From contig NZ_WKLH01000001.1 in the NCBI RefSeq assembly GCF_010882175.1, positions 1,510,021 to 1,574,020 on the forward strand: 64,000 nt of DNA, read 5' to 3'. A program made the position numbers and the translations under genes. Shown here one piece after another: positions 1-7,897 of the stretch (positions within the stretch are counted from its first letter, which is position 1; every line of letters starts with the position of its first letter). A model generated the notes under the pieces. The model was not told the origin of the DNA. It did not search any database and worked only from the letters and a program-made list of their open reading frames with translations. This stretch comes from Mangrovibacterium lignilyticum. Its GTDB lineage: Bacteria > Bacteroidota > Bacteroidia > Bacteroidales > Prolixibacteraceae.

Positions 1-755
1 TTTCTCATTTAGGAGAGCTGACTGCTGATAAAAGTACCTGGTACACCATTTCTGTGGAAATGGATGAGCAAACCTGGACCATCTCATGGGAAATGTTTGG
101 GGCCGTTTGTGCTGCCAATGGTGACCTCCTGAAATATACACTTTCAGGATCATTTAACATCCCGGAGAACAATATGAGTGGAGAAGTTAATTTTGACGGT
201 GGCACAGGCAGATTTGCTCAGGCGCAGGGTAACATGGAATTTACCGGCTATGCTGACGATCCCACCAACATAGCAGCCATGTATATGGAAGGTGAAGGAA
301 TGATCACAAATGTTGGCTCCAGTCACGGCGACGAAAATCCGTTAGTAGCGCAAAATGAATCAATTGGCAAATTACTGATTGAAGCATGGGATACCCACAA
401 TGCCGAGATGCTTACCTCACTTTTTGCCGATGAATTCTCATACACGGAAGTAATGGGCCGTAGTTTCACAGATAAAGAATCGCTTGCCATGTATGTTTTG
501 GGATCTATTTCCGGAGCACCAGATTCAAGGTTTGAAACCGTATCATCTGTAGCGAATGAAAAATATGTAGCTTCGGAATGGGTCTGGAAAGGAACAAATA
601 CAGTCGGCTGGCAGCAGATGGGCATACCTGCTACCGATATCTATTTTGAATTACCCGGTGCTTCTATCATGGAAATTGAAAACGGCAAAATAATTTGGGT
701 CAAAGACTACTGGGACAGGGACACCTTTTTACAATTAATCGGTATCATCTTGTAG
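1..755 (+). CDS. C-terminal part of a SnoaL-like / beta-barrel protein (5' end outside window)
   Basis: The frame is open to the left window edge, so the start is missing; the first ATG inside the window (54) is probably internal. The first ~100 visible residues contain GGTGRFAQAQG, a pattern seen in allene-oxide-cyclase/dirigent-like barrels. The last ~130 residues (about SIGKLLIEAWDTHNAEML to the end) look like a SnoaL/NTF2-like cone fold, with EMLTSLFADEFSY and a terminal IIWVKDYWDRDTFLQLIG segment typical of ester-cyclase-like SnoaL proteins. Such folds bind small hydrophobic ligands; the substrate cannot be read here. A strong terminator follows the stop. The family assignment is inferred from these patterns. 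Confidence 0.6.
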   Translation, partial: SHLGELTADKSTWYTISVEMDEQTWTISWEMFGAVCAANGDLLKYTLSGSFNIPENNMSGEVNFDGGTGRFAQAQGNMEFTGYADDPTNIAAMYMEGEGMITNVGSSHGDENPLVAQNESIGKLLIEAWDTHNAEMLTSLFADEFSYTEVMGRSFTDKESLAMYVLGSISGAPDSRFETVSSVANEKYVASEWVWKGTNTVGWQQMGIPATDIYFELPGASIMEIENGKIIWVKDYWDRDTFLQLIGIIL

Positions 756-782
756 ATTACGAAACTGCAAATTTTAAACGAA

Positions 783-811
783 AAAAGGCCGGAATGACTC
801 CCGGCCTTTTT
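783..811 (+). terminator. Rho-independent terminator
   Basis: A 10-bp perfect stem (AAAAGGCCGG / CCGGCCTTTT) with an 8-nt loop is followed by T, 28 nt after the stop of the SnoaL-like gene. The A-run on the other side would let it work in both directions. Confidence 0.85.
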
Positions 812-1220
812 AGCTCCTCTGACAGTCGGAAGTGGCAACCTGATTTGCAAAAGTTTGGTGTAAATTCTAGCCTTCCCTGAAAATGTAACATTTCTCCTTG
901 TGGTACAGGTTAAATTTTTACAAGATTTTATACTGAGTATTTCAATGGATACTATATTATTCCAGTCATTTACACTTTTTTAGCAATAGCTCCCATTACA
1001 ACATAGATACCAAAATCCCCAAATTCACTAAATCCAGGACACGATCGCTTTCTAAAAGCGCGCCAGCGAGGGAAAGTACCTTAATTGGTTAACACAAGGT
1101 TAAAGAATAACTCAACTCTCCTCTAACAATACATCCGATTAAAGAAAGTTTTATATTTTCGCATCGAACTATTTAGATATTTCTATTTATAGATGGCAAT
1201 AACAGAAGGATAGCAACAAA
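812..1220. other. Intergenic region without a recognisable gene
   Basis: About 410 bp of AT-rich sequence between the terminator and the next gene. I see no coding sequence. A short stem (CGCTTT / AAAGCG, near 1047-1062) is present. The promoter of the reductase gene should lie in the last 100 bp, but I could not fix a clear TAnnTTTG box. Confidence 0.5.
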
Positions 1221-3224
1221 ATGGAAAAAATATTAATCATTGGAGGAGTTGCAGCCGGAGCAACGGCTGCGGCAAAAGCACGGCGTTTATCGCCCGATGC
1301 ACAAATTACAATGCTCGAAGCTGGGCCAGATATTTCGTTTGCCAACTGCGGACTACCTTACTACATCGCGGGAGACATCGATAGTCGTTCGAAACTAATT
1401 CTTCAGAGTCCCGAGAGCTTTGACGAACAATACCAAGTAAAAGTACACACCCATACGGTGGTAAATTCGATCGACCGGGCAAACAAAAAGGTTCATACAA
1501 CAGATAGCCTGAACGGTTCTGAAAATACGTTTGAATATACCAAACTCATTCTAGCACAAGGAGGTCGCCCCATTCAACCGGCAATCCCCGGAGCAGATGC
1601 CGACCATGTTTTTAGTCTGTGGACGTTGGAAGACATGGACAAAATCGACAATCACCTGAGCCATAAGGATCCCCAAACGGCAGTGGTCGTAGGAGGAGGC
1701 TTTATCGGTCTGGAGATGGTGGAAGCACTTGTAAAAAGGGGCTTAAAAGTACATGTGGTCGAAAAAATGCAGCACGTCATGTCAATCATGGAAGCTGAAA
1801 TCGCCGGCTTTATTACCCGCGAACTGAAAGCTTATGGCGTAGGCGTACATACTGAAAATGCGGTTACTAAGATTGATGTAACTTCTGTTGAACTTGAAAA
1901 CGGACAATCGCTGAATGCCGACATGGTATTGCTTTCGATTGGCGTCCGCCCAACGTTGCAACTGGCAAAAGATGCCGGTTTGGAAATTGGTGATGCAGGC
2001 GGTCTGCTGGTAAACAACAAATTGCAAACATCTGACCCCGATATTTACGCTGCCGGCGATATGGTAGAGATCGAGCACCGCGTAAACGACAAAAAAGTGC
2101 GGATTCCGTTGGCTGGACCTGCTAACCGCCAAGGAAGGATTGCTGCAGAGAACGCGTTGGGAGGCCAGCATTCTTACAAAGGAGCGCTTGGCACATCGGT
2201 GGTGCGTGTTTTTGAGGCTGTTGCCGGAACCACAGGACTATCGCTGAAGCAGGCTCGCGCGGCCGGTATCAATGCAGATGCCGTTGTGGTACACAAAGAA
2301 CACCATACCGCCTATTACCCCGGTGCCGAAACCGTGACCGTTTTATTGGTTTACGATAAAAACACGGGCGTTGTACTCGGTGGCCAAACTGCCGGTTACA
2401 AAGGCGCCGATAAACGCCTTGATGTTATCGCAACCGCTTGTGCTGCCAAACTTCCGGTTAGCGAAATCGCCGATATCGATTTTGCCTACTCGCCACCAAT
2501 CGGGACAGCTAACGATGCCATGAACATGGCGGCTTACGTTGCTGAAAACAAACTATCGGGCTATGGACCAAGTATTATGGCCTCGGAACTTGACGATTAC
2601 ATCGAGAACAAGAAGCAATTAATTGTTTTGGATATCCGGGATGTATTTGCTCACAAAAAAAGCAATCTGACCGGAGCGTATCATCTTCCGCTGGAAATGC
2701 TGTATCCCAACCTGGAAAGAATACCAAAAGACATCCCAATACTGATTTACGACGAAACGGGAAAAAAGGGCCACCAGGCTGTTCGAATCCTGATTGGTGC
2801 CGGTCACCCGGAAGTAATTAATCTTGCCGGAGGACATACCTCGTTGCAACGCCATGCTGCTGCTGTTGGATTCAAAAATATAGGTATGCTTGCCCTACCT
2901 GTTGAGAAAAAAAGCATTGGTGAAAAGGCGGTTGAGGAAACAGAAACCAATAAGCAAGTAAGCACTGATGAACTCAAGCGCCTAATTATCGATGTACGTA
3001 CACCCGGCGAATTTCACAGTGGTGCATTTCCGGAAGCCATCAACATTCCATTGGACGACCTGATGTCGGGCAAAGCCGACCTGGGAGAGGACACCGATCG
3101 CGAGATTGTTGTTTACTGTGCCAGCGGAGCCCGTTCGGCCTATGCGAAACAGGTACTGCAAAGTCGTGGTTTCTCGAATGTTATCAACGGGGGCGGTATT
3201 TCTGCAATGATGTCGAGATATTAA
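1221..3224 (+). CDS. CoA-disulfide/persulfide reductase with two C-terminal rhodanese domains
   Basis: FAD-dependent pyridine nucleotide-disulfide oxidoreductase of the CoADR/Npsr group, expected to reduce CoA disulfides or persulfides (possibly polysulfide) with NAD(P)H in the cytoplasm. The FAD motif IIGGVAAGATAA is at residues 6-17. The family's single redox cysteine is C43 in SFANCGLP. The NAD(P)-binding glycine motif VVGGGFIG is near residues 155-165, and a second FAD motif (AAGDM) is near 273. At 667 aa it is about 200 aa longer than plain CoADR because two rhodanese domains follow. The first (about 456-553) lacks the active cysteine (IYDETGKKGH). The second (about 575-660) has it, C633 in CASGARS. 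It stands alone, with a terminator after it. Persulfide transfer to C633 is inferred from the domain fusion. Confidence 0.9.
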   Translation: MEKILIIGGVAAGATAAAKARRLSPDAQITMLEAGPDISFANCGLPYYIAGDIDSRSKLILQSPESFDEQYQVKVHTHTVVNSIDRANKKVHTTDSLNGSENTFEYTKLILAQGGRPIQPAIPGADADHVFSLWTLEDMDKIDNHLSHKDPQTAVVVGGGFIGLEMVEALVKRGLKVHVVEKMQHVMSIMEAEIAGFITRELKAYGVGVHTENAVTKIDVTSVELENGQSLNADMVLLSIGVRPTLQLAKDAGLEIGDAGGLLVNNKLQTSDPDIYAAGDMVEIEHRVNDKKVRIPLAGPANRQGRIAAENALGGQHSYKGALGTSVVRVFEAVAGTTGLSLKQARAAGINADAVVVHKEHHTAYYPGAETVTVLLVYDKNTGVVLGGQTAGYKGADKRLDVIATACAAKLPVSEIADIDFAYSPPIGTANDAMNMAAYVAENKLSGYGPSIMASELDDYIENKKQLIVLDIRDVFAHKKSNLTGAYHLPLEMLYPNLERIPKDIPILIYDETGKKGHQAVRILIGAGHPEVINLAGGHTSLQRHAAAVGFKNIGMLALPVEKKSIGEKAVEETETNKQVSTDELKRLIIDVRTPGEFHSGAFPEAINIPLDDLMSGKADLGEDTDREIVVYCASGARSAYAKQVLQSRGFSNVINGGGISAMMSRY

Positions 3225-3232
3225 ACAGATAC

Positions 3233-3270
3233 AAAAGAGCTGGCAAGATGCTTGATATTCCAGCTCTTTT
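3233..3270 (+). terminator. Rho-independent terminator after the reductase gene
   Basis: An 11-bp perfect stem (AAAAGAGCTGG / CCAGCTCTTTT) with a 16-nt loop, starting 9 nt after the stop codon and followed by a T-rich stretch. Confidence 0.85.
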
Positions 3271-3597
3271 ATTTGCATAGTAGCGGATTTTACATGTTCG
3301 CTGAGGACTCAGCGTTGTGGGTCCTATCTTGCCTTTATTAGTGTTGCATGGACAGTTGTTAGGGTGTAGTTACAAATGTTGAATCTTGGTTGAGTTTGGT
3401 GTGAATTACCACCACCCTTTTTATGAGATTTCTACGACTAAAAAATCACTTCAGCTCAGAAAGACTTGCACAATTTGTAAGCAGCTTATTTACCGCCACT
3501 TAAAAACCAATATGTAGTTAAACCGTTCGTGTGATTCACGAAATTGGAATACTTTTCCGATCCCTTTCAAATCAATAATCCCGGAAAATTAAGGCAT
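3271..3597. other. Intergenic region, left chromosomal flank of the island
   Basis: No gene recognised. It holds a tight inverted repeat, CGCTGAG (3299-3305) / CTCAGCG (3308-3314), separated by 2 nt. Otherwise it is AT-rich with no coding bias. It ends at the original terminator of the tRNA-Asn gene. Confidence 0.5.
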
Positions 3598-3600
3598 AAA

Positions 3601-3625
3601 AAAAGAGGTCATGTTGACCTCTTTT
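3601..3625 (-). terminator. Original chromosomal terminator of tRNA-Asn, displaced by the island
   Basis: An 11-bp perfect stem (3601-3611 / 3615-3625) with a 3-nt loop. Read on the minus strand it is followed by a run of T (complement of the A-run from 3598). It lies directly downstream of the tRNA 3'-end fragment, in the position the tRNA-Asn terminator would hold before integration. Its right arm overlaps the attachment repeat by 6 bp. Confidence 0.75.
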
Positions 3626-3650
3626 CAGCTCCCCAGGTAGGACTTGAACC
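3620..3650. repeat. Left attachment site of the island (tRNA-Asn 3'-end duplicate)
   Basis: 31 bp identical to 54486-54516 in direct orientation. It contains the last ~22 nt of tRNA-Asn (T arm and acceptor 3' strand) plus the trailing CAGCTGAAAAG on the minus strand. The match stops abruptly at 3651. This is the fragment left behind when an element integrates into a tRNA 3' end and supplies a replacement. Together with the right copy it bounds a region of about 50.9 kb. Confidence 0.93.
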
Positions 3651-3697
3651 ATATTTTCATTCAACTTGGAATCAACTATTTACAAACACCAAAATGC

Positions 3698-3723
3698 AAT
3701 AGGTCTCGATTTTAACACCTTTT
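3698..3723. repeat. 26-bp internal direct repeat near left att
   Basis: Identical to 54370-54395 in direct orientation (starts AATAGGTCTCG, ends AACACCTTTT). It lies 47 bp inside the left att copy; its partner lies 90 bp inside the right copy. It could be an arm-type site for integrase or excisionase, or the relic of an earlier att. Which one is not visible from sequence. Confidence 0.85.
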
Positions 3724-3850
3724 GCACATCAAAACCAACTTCAAGGAACATTTTCAATTACAAATATCCGAAAACTATTTCTAAATCGCCAAGGAGCTGG
3801 CATAAGTCTTCATTTTGTTGTAAAATTGAATTTCACATCCCAATTCGAAA

Positions 3851-4375
3851 ATGTCAGTTTCAAATTCAGAAATAATCTTCTTTGTTAGCTACAGTATAGG
3901 CGCAGCTATAATACTAAAGTTCTTATTTCGGCAAGTAGACAAATTGGTCGCCTACTTGACTCGTTCTAACAATATTTCAACTAATTGGAAGAAAAACGCA
4001 CCATACACCGAAGTTGTAAGAGAAACAATACACTATACAAACTCGATCTTGTACAAAAACGGAATTAAGTATTTCCCAAAATTTGAAATTCACTATCGTA
4101 ACCACAAAAAGTTTGACGGGTTCTTTAATGGAGAAATCAAAATATATCTAAAGAACCATTCGGACATACCGACACTTGTGACAACTGCCCTCCATGAAGT
4201 AGCCCACTACTTACAAGCAGAGACCGACACCAACTTTAAGAACTACGACTACTATACAAACACTATAGGATACTGGGATAATCCTTTCGAGAAGAGCGCA
4301 AGGAAATTTGCGAGAGAACACCTCGATTCGTGTTTGAGGTACCTAGAGCAGAAAAACCTCATAGAACGTCATTAA
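3851..4375 (+). CDS. Membrane-anchored HExxH metallopeptidase-like protein
   Basis: 174 aa. One hydrophobic segment (about residues 8-27) precedes a soluble domain with a zincin motif, HEVAHYLQ (H115, E116, H119), in a helix context. The third zinc ligand is not obvious; candidates lie in the C-terminal FAREHLDSCL segment. It is the first gene inside the left att site. The family resembles small 'zinc-dependent peptidase' hypotheticals of mobile elements, but I do not recognise a named one. Proteolytic activity is inferred from the motif only. Confidence 0.6.
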   Translation: MSVSNSEIIFFVSYSIGAAIILKFLFRQVDKLVAYLTRSNNISTNWKKNAPYTEVVRETIHYTNSILYKNGIKYFPKFEIHYRNHKKFDGFFNGEIKIYLKNHSDIPTLVTTALHEVAHYLQAETDTNFKNYDYYTNTIGYWDNPFEKSARKFAREHLDSCLRYLEQKNLIERH

Positions 4376-4847
4376 AGAACCACGAGTCCGATTTTTCGAA
4401 AATTTTTGGGGAATTTTTTTTTCTTGATTTGGGGCAAAAAATTGGCTGGATTTTTTTTAAGGTATTGTCCCCCCTGCTGTAAACTCGGAATTTGTATACA
4501 TAAGGCAGGAAACGGGGCCATGCAGGAAGAGGCCCTCCCCCTGGGGGCGTCCAGGTTTAACACACCGAAATTGTTTCACGAATTATTATCGTTAAGTACT
4601 CAGCAGAAGTTCACAGACAGCAGTACTTCAGAGGCGTCACTCTTTTTTGGTACAGAGGAAGCAACTCATTTTTTACTGGGTATGTTTTTCAATTTTGATT
4701 CACAAATTATTATTATTCAACTGAAATAAATAGGCTGATTAGCAGCTTGGTTTATTAATCAATTCTAGTTCTAACCAGGGATTTTTCAACCGATACCCCT
4801 TCAGTAATCCTTCATCTGCTCTTCCCCACTGCCTCTGGTTTTATCAC
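4376..4847. other. Intergenic region with degenerate dispersed repeat
   Basis: No convincing gene. A long frame at 4406-4729 has low-complexity composition (FFFLIWGKK, IIIIQLK) and overlaps the dispersed repeat, so I rejected it. The stretch 4400-4470 is rich in T runs. Positions 4571-4720 hold one degenerate copy of the GTTTCACAAATTATTAT repeat family. Confidence 0.5.
4571..4720. repeat. Dispersed repeat family, copy 1 (degenerate)
   Basis: Contains TTGTTTCACGAATTATTATC at 4571-4590 and a second TTGATTCACAAATTATTATT near 4695. Between them is ACTCTTTTTTGGTACAGAGG, which aligns with the interior of copy 2 (ACTCTTTTTTGTTACTGGGG). Related copies are at 6439-6633, 7500-7623 and 33139-33195, all inside the island. 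Confidence 0.6.
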
Positions 4848-4861
4848 ATGTAATATTACAT
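4848..4861. promoter_or_regulatory. Shared palindromic operator, copy A
   Basis: Perfect 14-bp palindrome ATGTAATATTACAT. It ends exactly 50 nt before a TTTTG box (4912-4916) and 80 bp before the start at 4942. A degenerate second copy, ATGAAATATTACAA, lies at 4869-4882. Copies B (49138-49151) and C (50156-50169) have the same geometry at two minus-strand genes. Confidence 0.75.
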
Positions 4862-4941
4862 CGAATTCATGAAATATTACAACCACTTAATGGTGTGATA
4901 ATTAGCCTCACTTTTGCGCTGTAAATATAAATTTTAAGACT

Positions 4942-5250
4942 ATGAAAAATGTAATTTTTATTAGAGATGCATACGATGCATTGAGGAAGCACATGTTGAA
5001 CCACACTAATGCAACTGAAAGATTGTTTCGAATCCTTATGCAAGTTGAAGCCAGTCAATCTGACTTGTTTTGTTTAAGCTTAAAGTTTAGCAATGAAGAT
5101 GTTCATGATGTCAACTTTGAACTGACCAATAGCTTTTTAGTGGCTATGCACCGTTTGAAGTATGTGAACACCATCTGTCCATGCAAACTAAGCTTGCAAA
5201 GGTTCTTAGTGACGATGACATGTCTCAAATCGACTTTAGTAAGGTACTAA
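4942..5250 (+). pseudogene. Hypothetical protein, N-terminal part of a probably frameshifted gene
   Basis: Frame 1 reads naturally to about residue 75 (ending AMHRLKYV near 5166) and then turns into a low-quality tail rich in Cys and Thr that stops at 5250. Switching to the overlapping frame at 5166 continues as EHHLSMQTKLAKVL without a break in helical character. One missing base at about 5164-5168 would therefore join this with 5181-5429 into one protein of about 162 aa. No family recognised. The promoter carries shared operator copy A. A programmed shift or two overlapping genes are alternatives. Confidence 0.45.
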
Positions 5251-5429
5251 ACGAAATTGATGAAAGGATTGAGGTTCTAAACCAACTCTGTTCAATGCCT
5301 GAATCCATAAGAAACGACATTGCAATGCGATTAACAGAGTGGGATTTAGCCAACTTTAAAGACTTAAAGCTGTATTTGTCGCTAGCTAGGATCGATGTTT
5401 CGAGTCTAAAACTGGATTTACCCATATAA
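5181..5429 (+). pseudogene. Hypothetical protein, C-terminal part of the frameshifted gene (or a small separate gene)
   Basis: 82 aa from ATG 5181, helical and acidic (FSKVLNEIDERIEVLNQL). The frame is open back to the stop at 5130-5132, and the codons just before the ATG (EHHLS) fit onto the upstream gene. It has no visible ribosome binding site of its own and overlaps the upstream frame by 70 bp. I therefore favour one gene broken by a -1 shift. Function unknown; 48 bp upstream of the next gene, probably co-transcribed. Confidence 0.45.
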
Positions 5430-5477
5430 AACTTACGAAGGGTAAATCCTTCCTTATAAACTTAAAAATGATAAAAA

Positions 5478-6236
5478 ATGAAAAGAAAAATTAGTGATGA
5501 ACATGTTGCAATTATAAAGCAAATGCTATCAAGAAACTACAAAACTTCTAGCATCAAAGAGTTCATGCAAAATAAACATGGGGTTTATATTTCAGCTCCA
5601 CAAATTTATGGCATCAAAAAATTGACATCATATATTGATGTAAGACCAAACCTAAATGATGCAATAAGTAAAGCCTATTCCTCTAGGATAACAAACGACA
5701 TTGAAAGAATCACCGACACAAAATGGGCATTAGCAAATGGATATTTAGAAGAGGAAATTATGAATCTTTACAATTGGGAGAAACGGGAACTAATGGCGAT
5801 TCGGATGGGACAAAATCCATATTACTCGATTGCTCCCGAATATAACTACCAAATAAAGAAACGGTGGGGCAGAAAGAAAAATGCCAATATTGACAAGAAA
5901 ATGGTAATCGCCATAAAAAAGGAATATGTAGACCGAAATGGAGAAGTACTATTAAACGAAATAGCGGAAAAGCACAAAATTGACAAAGCAACTGTTTCCA
6001 CAATACTAACATTGAAATTTTATAAAGAATTTGGGGTCGCTTATAACTCAAAAATTAAATTAATAACCCAAATGAAGGAAGACAAAAAGAAGGAGAAAAA
6101 GAATGAAAGATGTAAGGTGAAAATTGCTAACGAGAAGTTGAAACATGATGCTTTGATGCGGAAGAAAAAACAAATTGAGAATCAACTAAGGGAAAGTAAT
6201 GCCAACCTTAAAAGACTCACAGTACTAATTCCGTGA
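5478..6236 (+). CDS. Hypothetical protein with two HTH-like segments and a basic coiled-coil tail
   Basis: 252 aa, not recognised as a named family. Residues 1-50 (HVAIIKQMLSRNYKTSSIKEFM...VYISAPQIYGIKK) and about 140-180 (LLNEIAEKHKIDKATVSTILTLKFY) both look like helix-turn-helix segments in which organisms count repeats of a recognition loop. Residues about 195-245 are a Lys/Glu-rich coiled coil (EDKKKEKKNERCKVKIANEKLKH). A DNA-binding role is inferred. It follows the operator-A promoter and the broken gene at 48 bp, so it is likely in the same transcript. Confidence 0.55.
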   Translation: MKRKISDEHVAIIKQMLSRNYKTSSIKEFMQNKHGVYISAPQIYGIKKLTSYIDVRPNLNDAISKAYSSRITNDIERITDTKWALANGYLEEEIMNLYNWEKRELMAIRMGQNPYYSIAPEYNYQIKKRWGRKKNANIDKKMVIAIKKEYVDRNGEVLLNEIAEKHKIDKATVSTILTLKFYKEFGVAYNSKIKLITQMKEDKKKEKKNERCKVKIANEKLKHDALMRKKKQIENQLRESNANLKRLTVLIP

Positions 6237-6438
6237 CTTATTCACAGCACAATATAGAAGCGAAAAGACGAGTCTATTCTCCATTAATCACTGAAAAGCA
6301 GCATCTACAATGCTACACCTGAAATTGCAACAGTCATTTTCATAATGTGTTTCTTACTCTGAAACACTGCGAACTAGCAAAATGTACTTATAGAACTCCA
6401 CACCAAACGGGCCGTACCAGGCCTCGCATGCACGAATG

Positions 6439-6633
6439 TTGTTTCACAAATTATTATTGATAATTAGATGCTCAAATATCCAATTATAACGCCACTTCTG
6501 GGAGATTCACTCTTTTTTGTTACTGGGGAAGCATGGTTTTTTTTACCTGGGGATGGTTTTGAATATTGTTTCACAGAATATTATTGTTTACTAAAGCCAA
6601 GAGATTACTTAGCAATAAATTTTTGTGAAACAA
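6439..6633. repeat. Dispersed repeat family, copy 2 (best preserved)
   Basis: Two forward boxes, TTGTTTCACAAATTATTAT (6439-6457) and TTGTTTCACAGAATATTAT (6566-6584), and an inverted box TTTTTGTGAAACAA (6620-6633). The interior 6510-6565 (TACTGGGGAAG, TACCTGGGGATGG) aligns to 7512-7556 in copy 3. The inverted ends suggest a MITE-like or hairpin element. No transposase frame is attached. Confidence 0.65.
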
Positions 6634-6734
6634 GATTCCCTTTTTGCCTCCAGCATCCATAGGTCAGTATAGCGGCCGTTGAAATTCATGTCAACAACTT
6701 CTTAAAATCCACATTGCATTCAGATGACAATAAA

Positions 6735-6766
6735 AAAGGTAGAATCCTGTCACCGATTCTACCTTT
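6735..6766 (-). terminator. Terminator of the YubB-like gene
   Basis: A 12-bp stem (AAAGGTAGAATC / GATTCTACCTTT) with an 8-nt loop. On the minus strand it is followed by TTTTATTG. It lies 25 bp after the stop of the minus-strand gene. Confidence 0.8.
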
Positions 6767-6791
6767 GATACCTAAAGCTATAACCCAACTA

Positions 6792-7271
6792 TCAGTTAAG
6801 TTTTAACCTTAAAATTTTAGATTCAGGAGCATCACTTGCGTAAACTCGTTTTTGCACAAGTTCACCATCGCTAAAAACGCAAACTCCAGATTCACCTTTT
6901 TCTTCCTCTTCAGCAAATTCGTAGACGAAAGTAACCTCAGAACATTCTTTGGACATCCTTTCAACAACTTGAGTCACGCTGAAATCTGTACAAAACTGGA
7001 ATATCCTGTCAGATATCTGTTCGTGATACAAGGCATCATCAAAAGAACCCCAATTTTCGAGACGCCATTGCATCGCACTAGAATCAAGATCGTATCCTTT
7101 ATTGTCTCTTAATTCTTTTTCGATCCATGGCGGCATTGCCACGACTTGCTCCAATAATGGAAAATCGACAACTTTCTTAGTCGATGTCTCATAATTACAT
7201 GAATATCTACTTAATACTCTTTCAATTTCGGTTATGTCACCGATTAATTCTAATCTATTCAAACAATGCAT
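6792..7271 (-). CDS. YubB/Api92-like ferredoxin-fold protein (DUF1281)
   Basis: 159 aa. The segments MQWRLENWGSFDDALY (about 68-83) and EVTFVYEFAEEEEKGESGVCVFSDGE (about 112-137) match the W-x-x-x-NWG and VTFxYEFAEE signatures of the YubB ferredoxin-like domain found in Api92-like proteins. These are common on plasmids and phage-derived islands and have no established function. It stands alone on the minus strand with its own terminator, between the left-end genes and the BREX operon. Confidence 0.65.
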   Translation of the reverse strand: MHCLNRLELIGDITEIERVLSRYSCNYETSTKKVVDFPLLEQVVAMPPWIEKELRDNKGYDLDSSAMQWRLENWGSFDDALYHEQISDRIFQFCTDFSVTQVVERMSKECSEVTFVYEFAEEEEKGESGVCVFSDGELVQKRVYASDAPESKILRLKLN

Positions 7272-7700
7272 ACTTAATATTTAATTTATTATTTATTTCA
7301 AAATAAAGGAAGACATCATGCGTCATCTATCTCTTTGTATACAGTGCCATCCCGCTTTTTAAAATTATACGTAAAAAAATTGACAAAAAGAAATATTGAT
7401 ACATAATTATTTTGAAAATATGTGAGTAATTTTGGATAAATTGACGCCGTTTCAGAAAGAGTGTAGTTGGGAAATACCTTGCGTTTAGTTTCTAAAGCTG
7501 CGCCTTTTTTTAGACTGGGGAAGGTGGAAGTTTTTCCCTGGGAACGTTTTTCAATTTTGTTCCACAAATAGTTATTGTTTAATACTCCAATAAGTGACTT
7601 AACGATAAATATTTGTGAAACAACTTTCATTCAAAGCTAATTTTCTCGGTCTGGGGTAGCAGTATATTTCCGTCAAAAGTTTAAATTTGATGAAGACAAA
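7272..7700. other. Intergenic region with dispersed repeat, upstream of BREX
   Basis: No real gene; a minus-strand frame at 7316-7630 overlaps repeat copy 3 and has no RBS or family features. Repeat copy 3 spans about 7500-7623. The BREX promoter should lie in 7625-7720. Confidence 0.55.
7500..7623. repeat. Dispersed repeat family, copy 3
   Basis: Interior GACTGGGGAAGG...CCCTGGGAACG (7513-7546), then TTGTTCCACAAATAGTTATTG (7557-7577) and the inverted box ATATTTGTGAAACAA (7609-7623), aligning closely with copy 2. It lies about 100 bp upstream of the BREX regulator gene. Confidence 0.65.
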
Positions 7701-7718
7701 CTTTAATTTTTATTAAAG
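7701..7718. promoter_or_regulatory. Candidate operator of the BREX xre gene
   Basis: A 7-bp perfect inverted repeat, CTTTAAT (7701-7707) / ATTAAAG (7712-7718), with a 4-nt spacer, immediately before the ATG at 7721. Small Xre repressors commonly bind such sites over their own promoter. Binding here is inference. Confidence 0.45.
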
Positions 7719-7720
7719 AT

Positions 7721-7897
7721 ATGCTGAAGGACATAATCAGATCGAAGGGAATGAAGCAAACATTTATCGCTCAAAAAATTGGGGTGAGTGTTGTTACAGT
7801 GAGCAATTGGGTGCAGGGGAAAAGCGCTCCAAAGGATAAGCACTTAAAAAAATTGAGTGAGTTGTTAGATGTGCCAGAGAAGGAGTTAGTGCATTGA
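7721..7897 (+). CDS. Small Xre-family HTH regulator at the head of the BREX operon
   Basis: 58 aa (starts MLKDIIRSKGMKQ). It is almost entirely a Cro/C1-type helix-turn-helix: FIAQKIGVSVVTVSNWVQGKSAP, then HLKKLSELLDVPEKEL. The TGA overlaps the ATG of brxA by one base (7897), which suggests translational coupling. A palindrome lies just upstream. The likely role is control of BREX expression. Many BREX operons use a WYL-type BrxR instead, so a lone Xre here is somewhat unusual. Confidence 0.8.
   Translation: MLKDIIRSKGMKQTFIAQKIGVSVVTVSNWVQGKSAPKDKHLKKLSELLDVPEKELVH

Larger units (their letters stand above)
6237..6791. other. Intergenic region with dispersed repeat and a terminator
   Basis: No convincing gene; a 64-aa frame at 6468-6662 lies wholly in repeat sequence (Phe-rich, FFLPGDGFEYCF). 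It contains repeat copy 2 (6439-6633) and, at the end, the terminator of the minus-strand gene at 6792. Confidence 0.6.

Noticed and set aside
4406-4729. 107-aa open frame between the metallopeptidase and the operator
   Set aside because: Homopolymer-rich composition, no RBS, overlaps a dispersed repeat shared with other non-coding gaps.
6468-6662. 64-aa frame
   Set aside because: Entirely inside repeat copy 2; the homologous interval in copy 3 is not open in the same frame.
7316-7630. Minus-strand 104-aa frame upstream of BREX
   Set aside because: Overlaps repeat copy 3, no recognisable domain, Lys/Asn/Phe-rich AT composition only.
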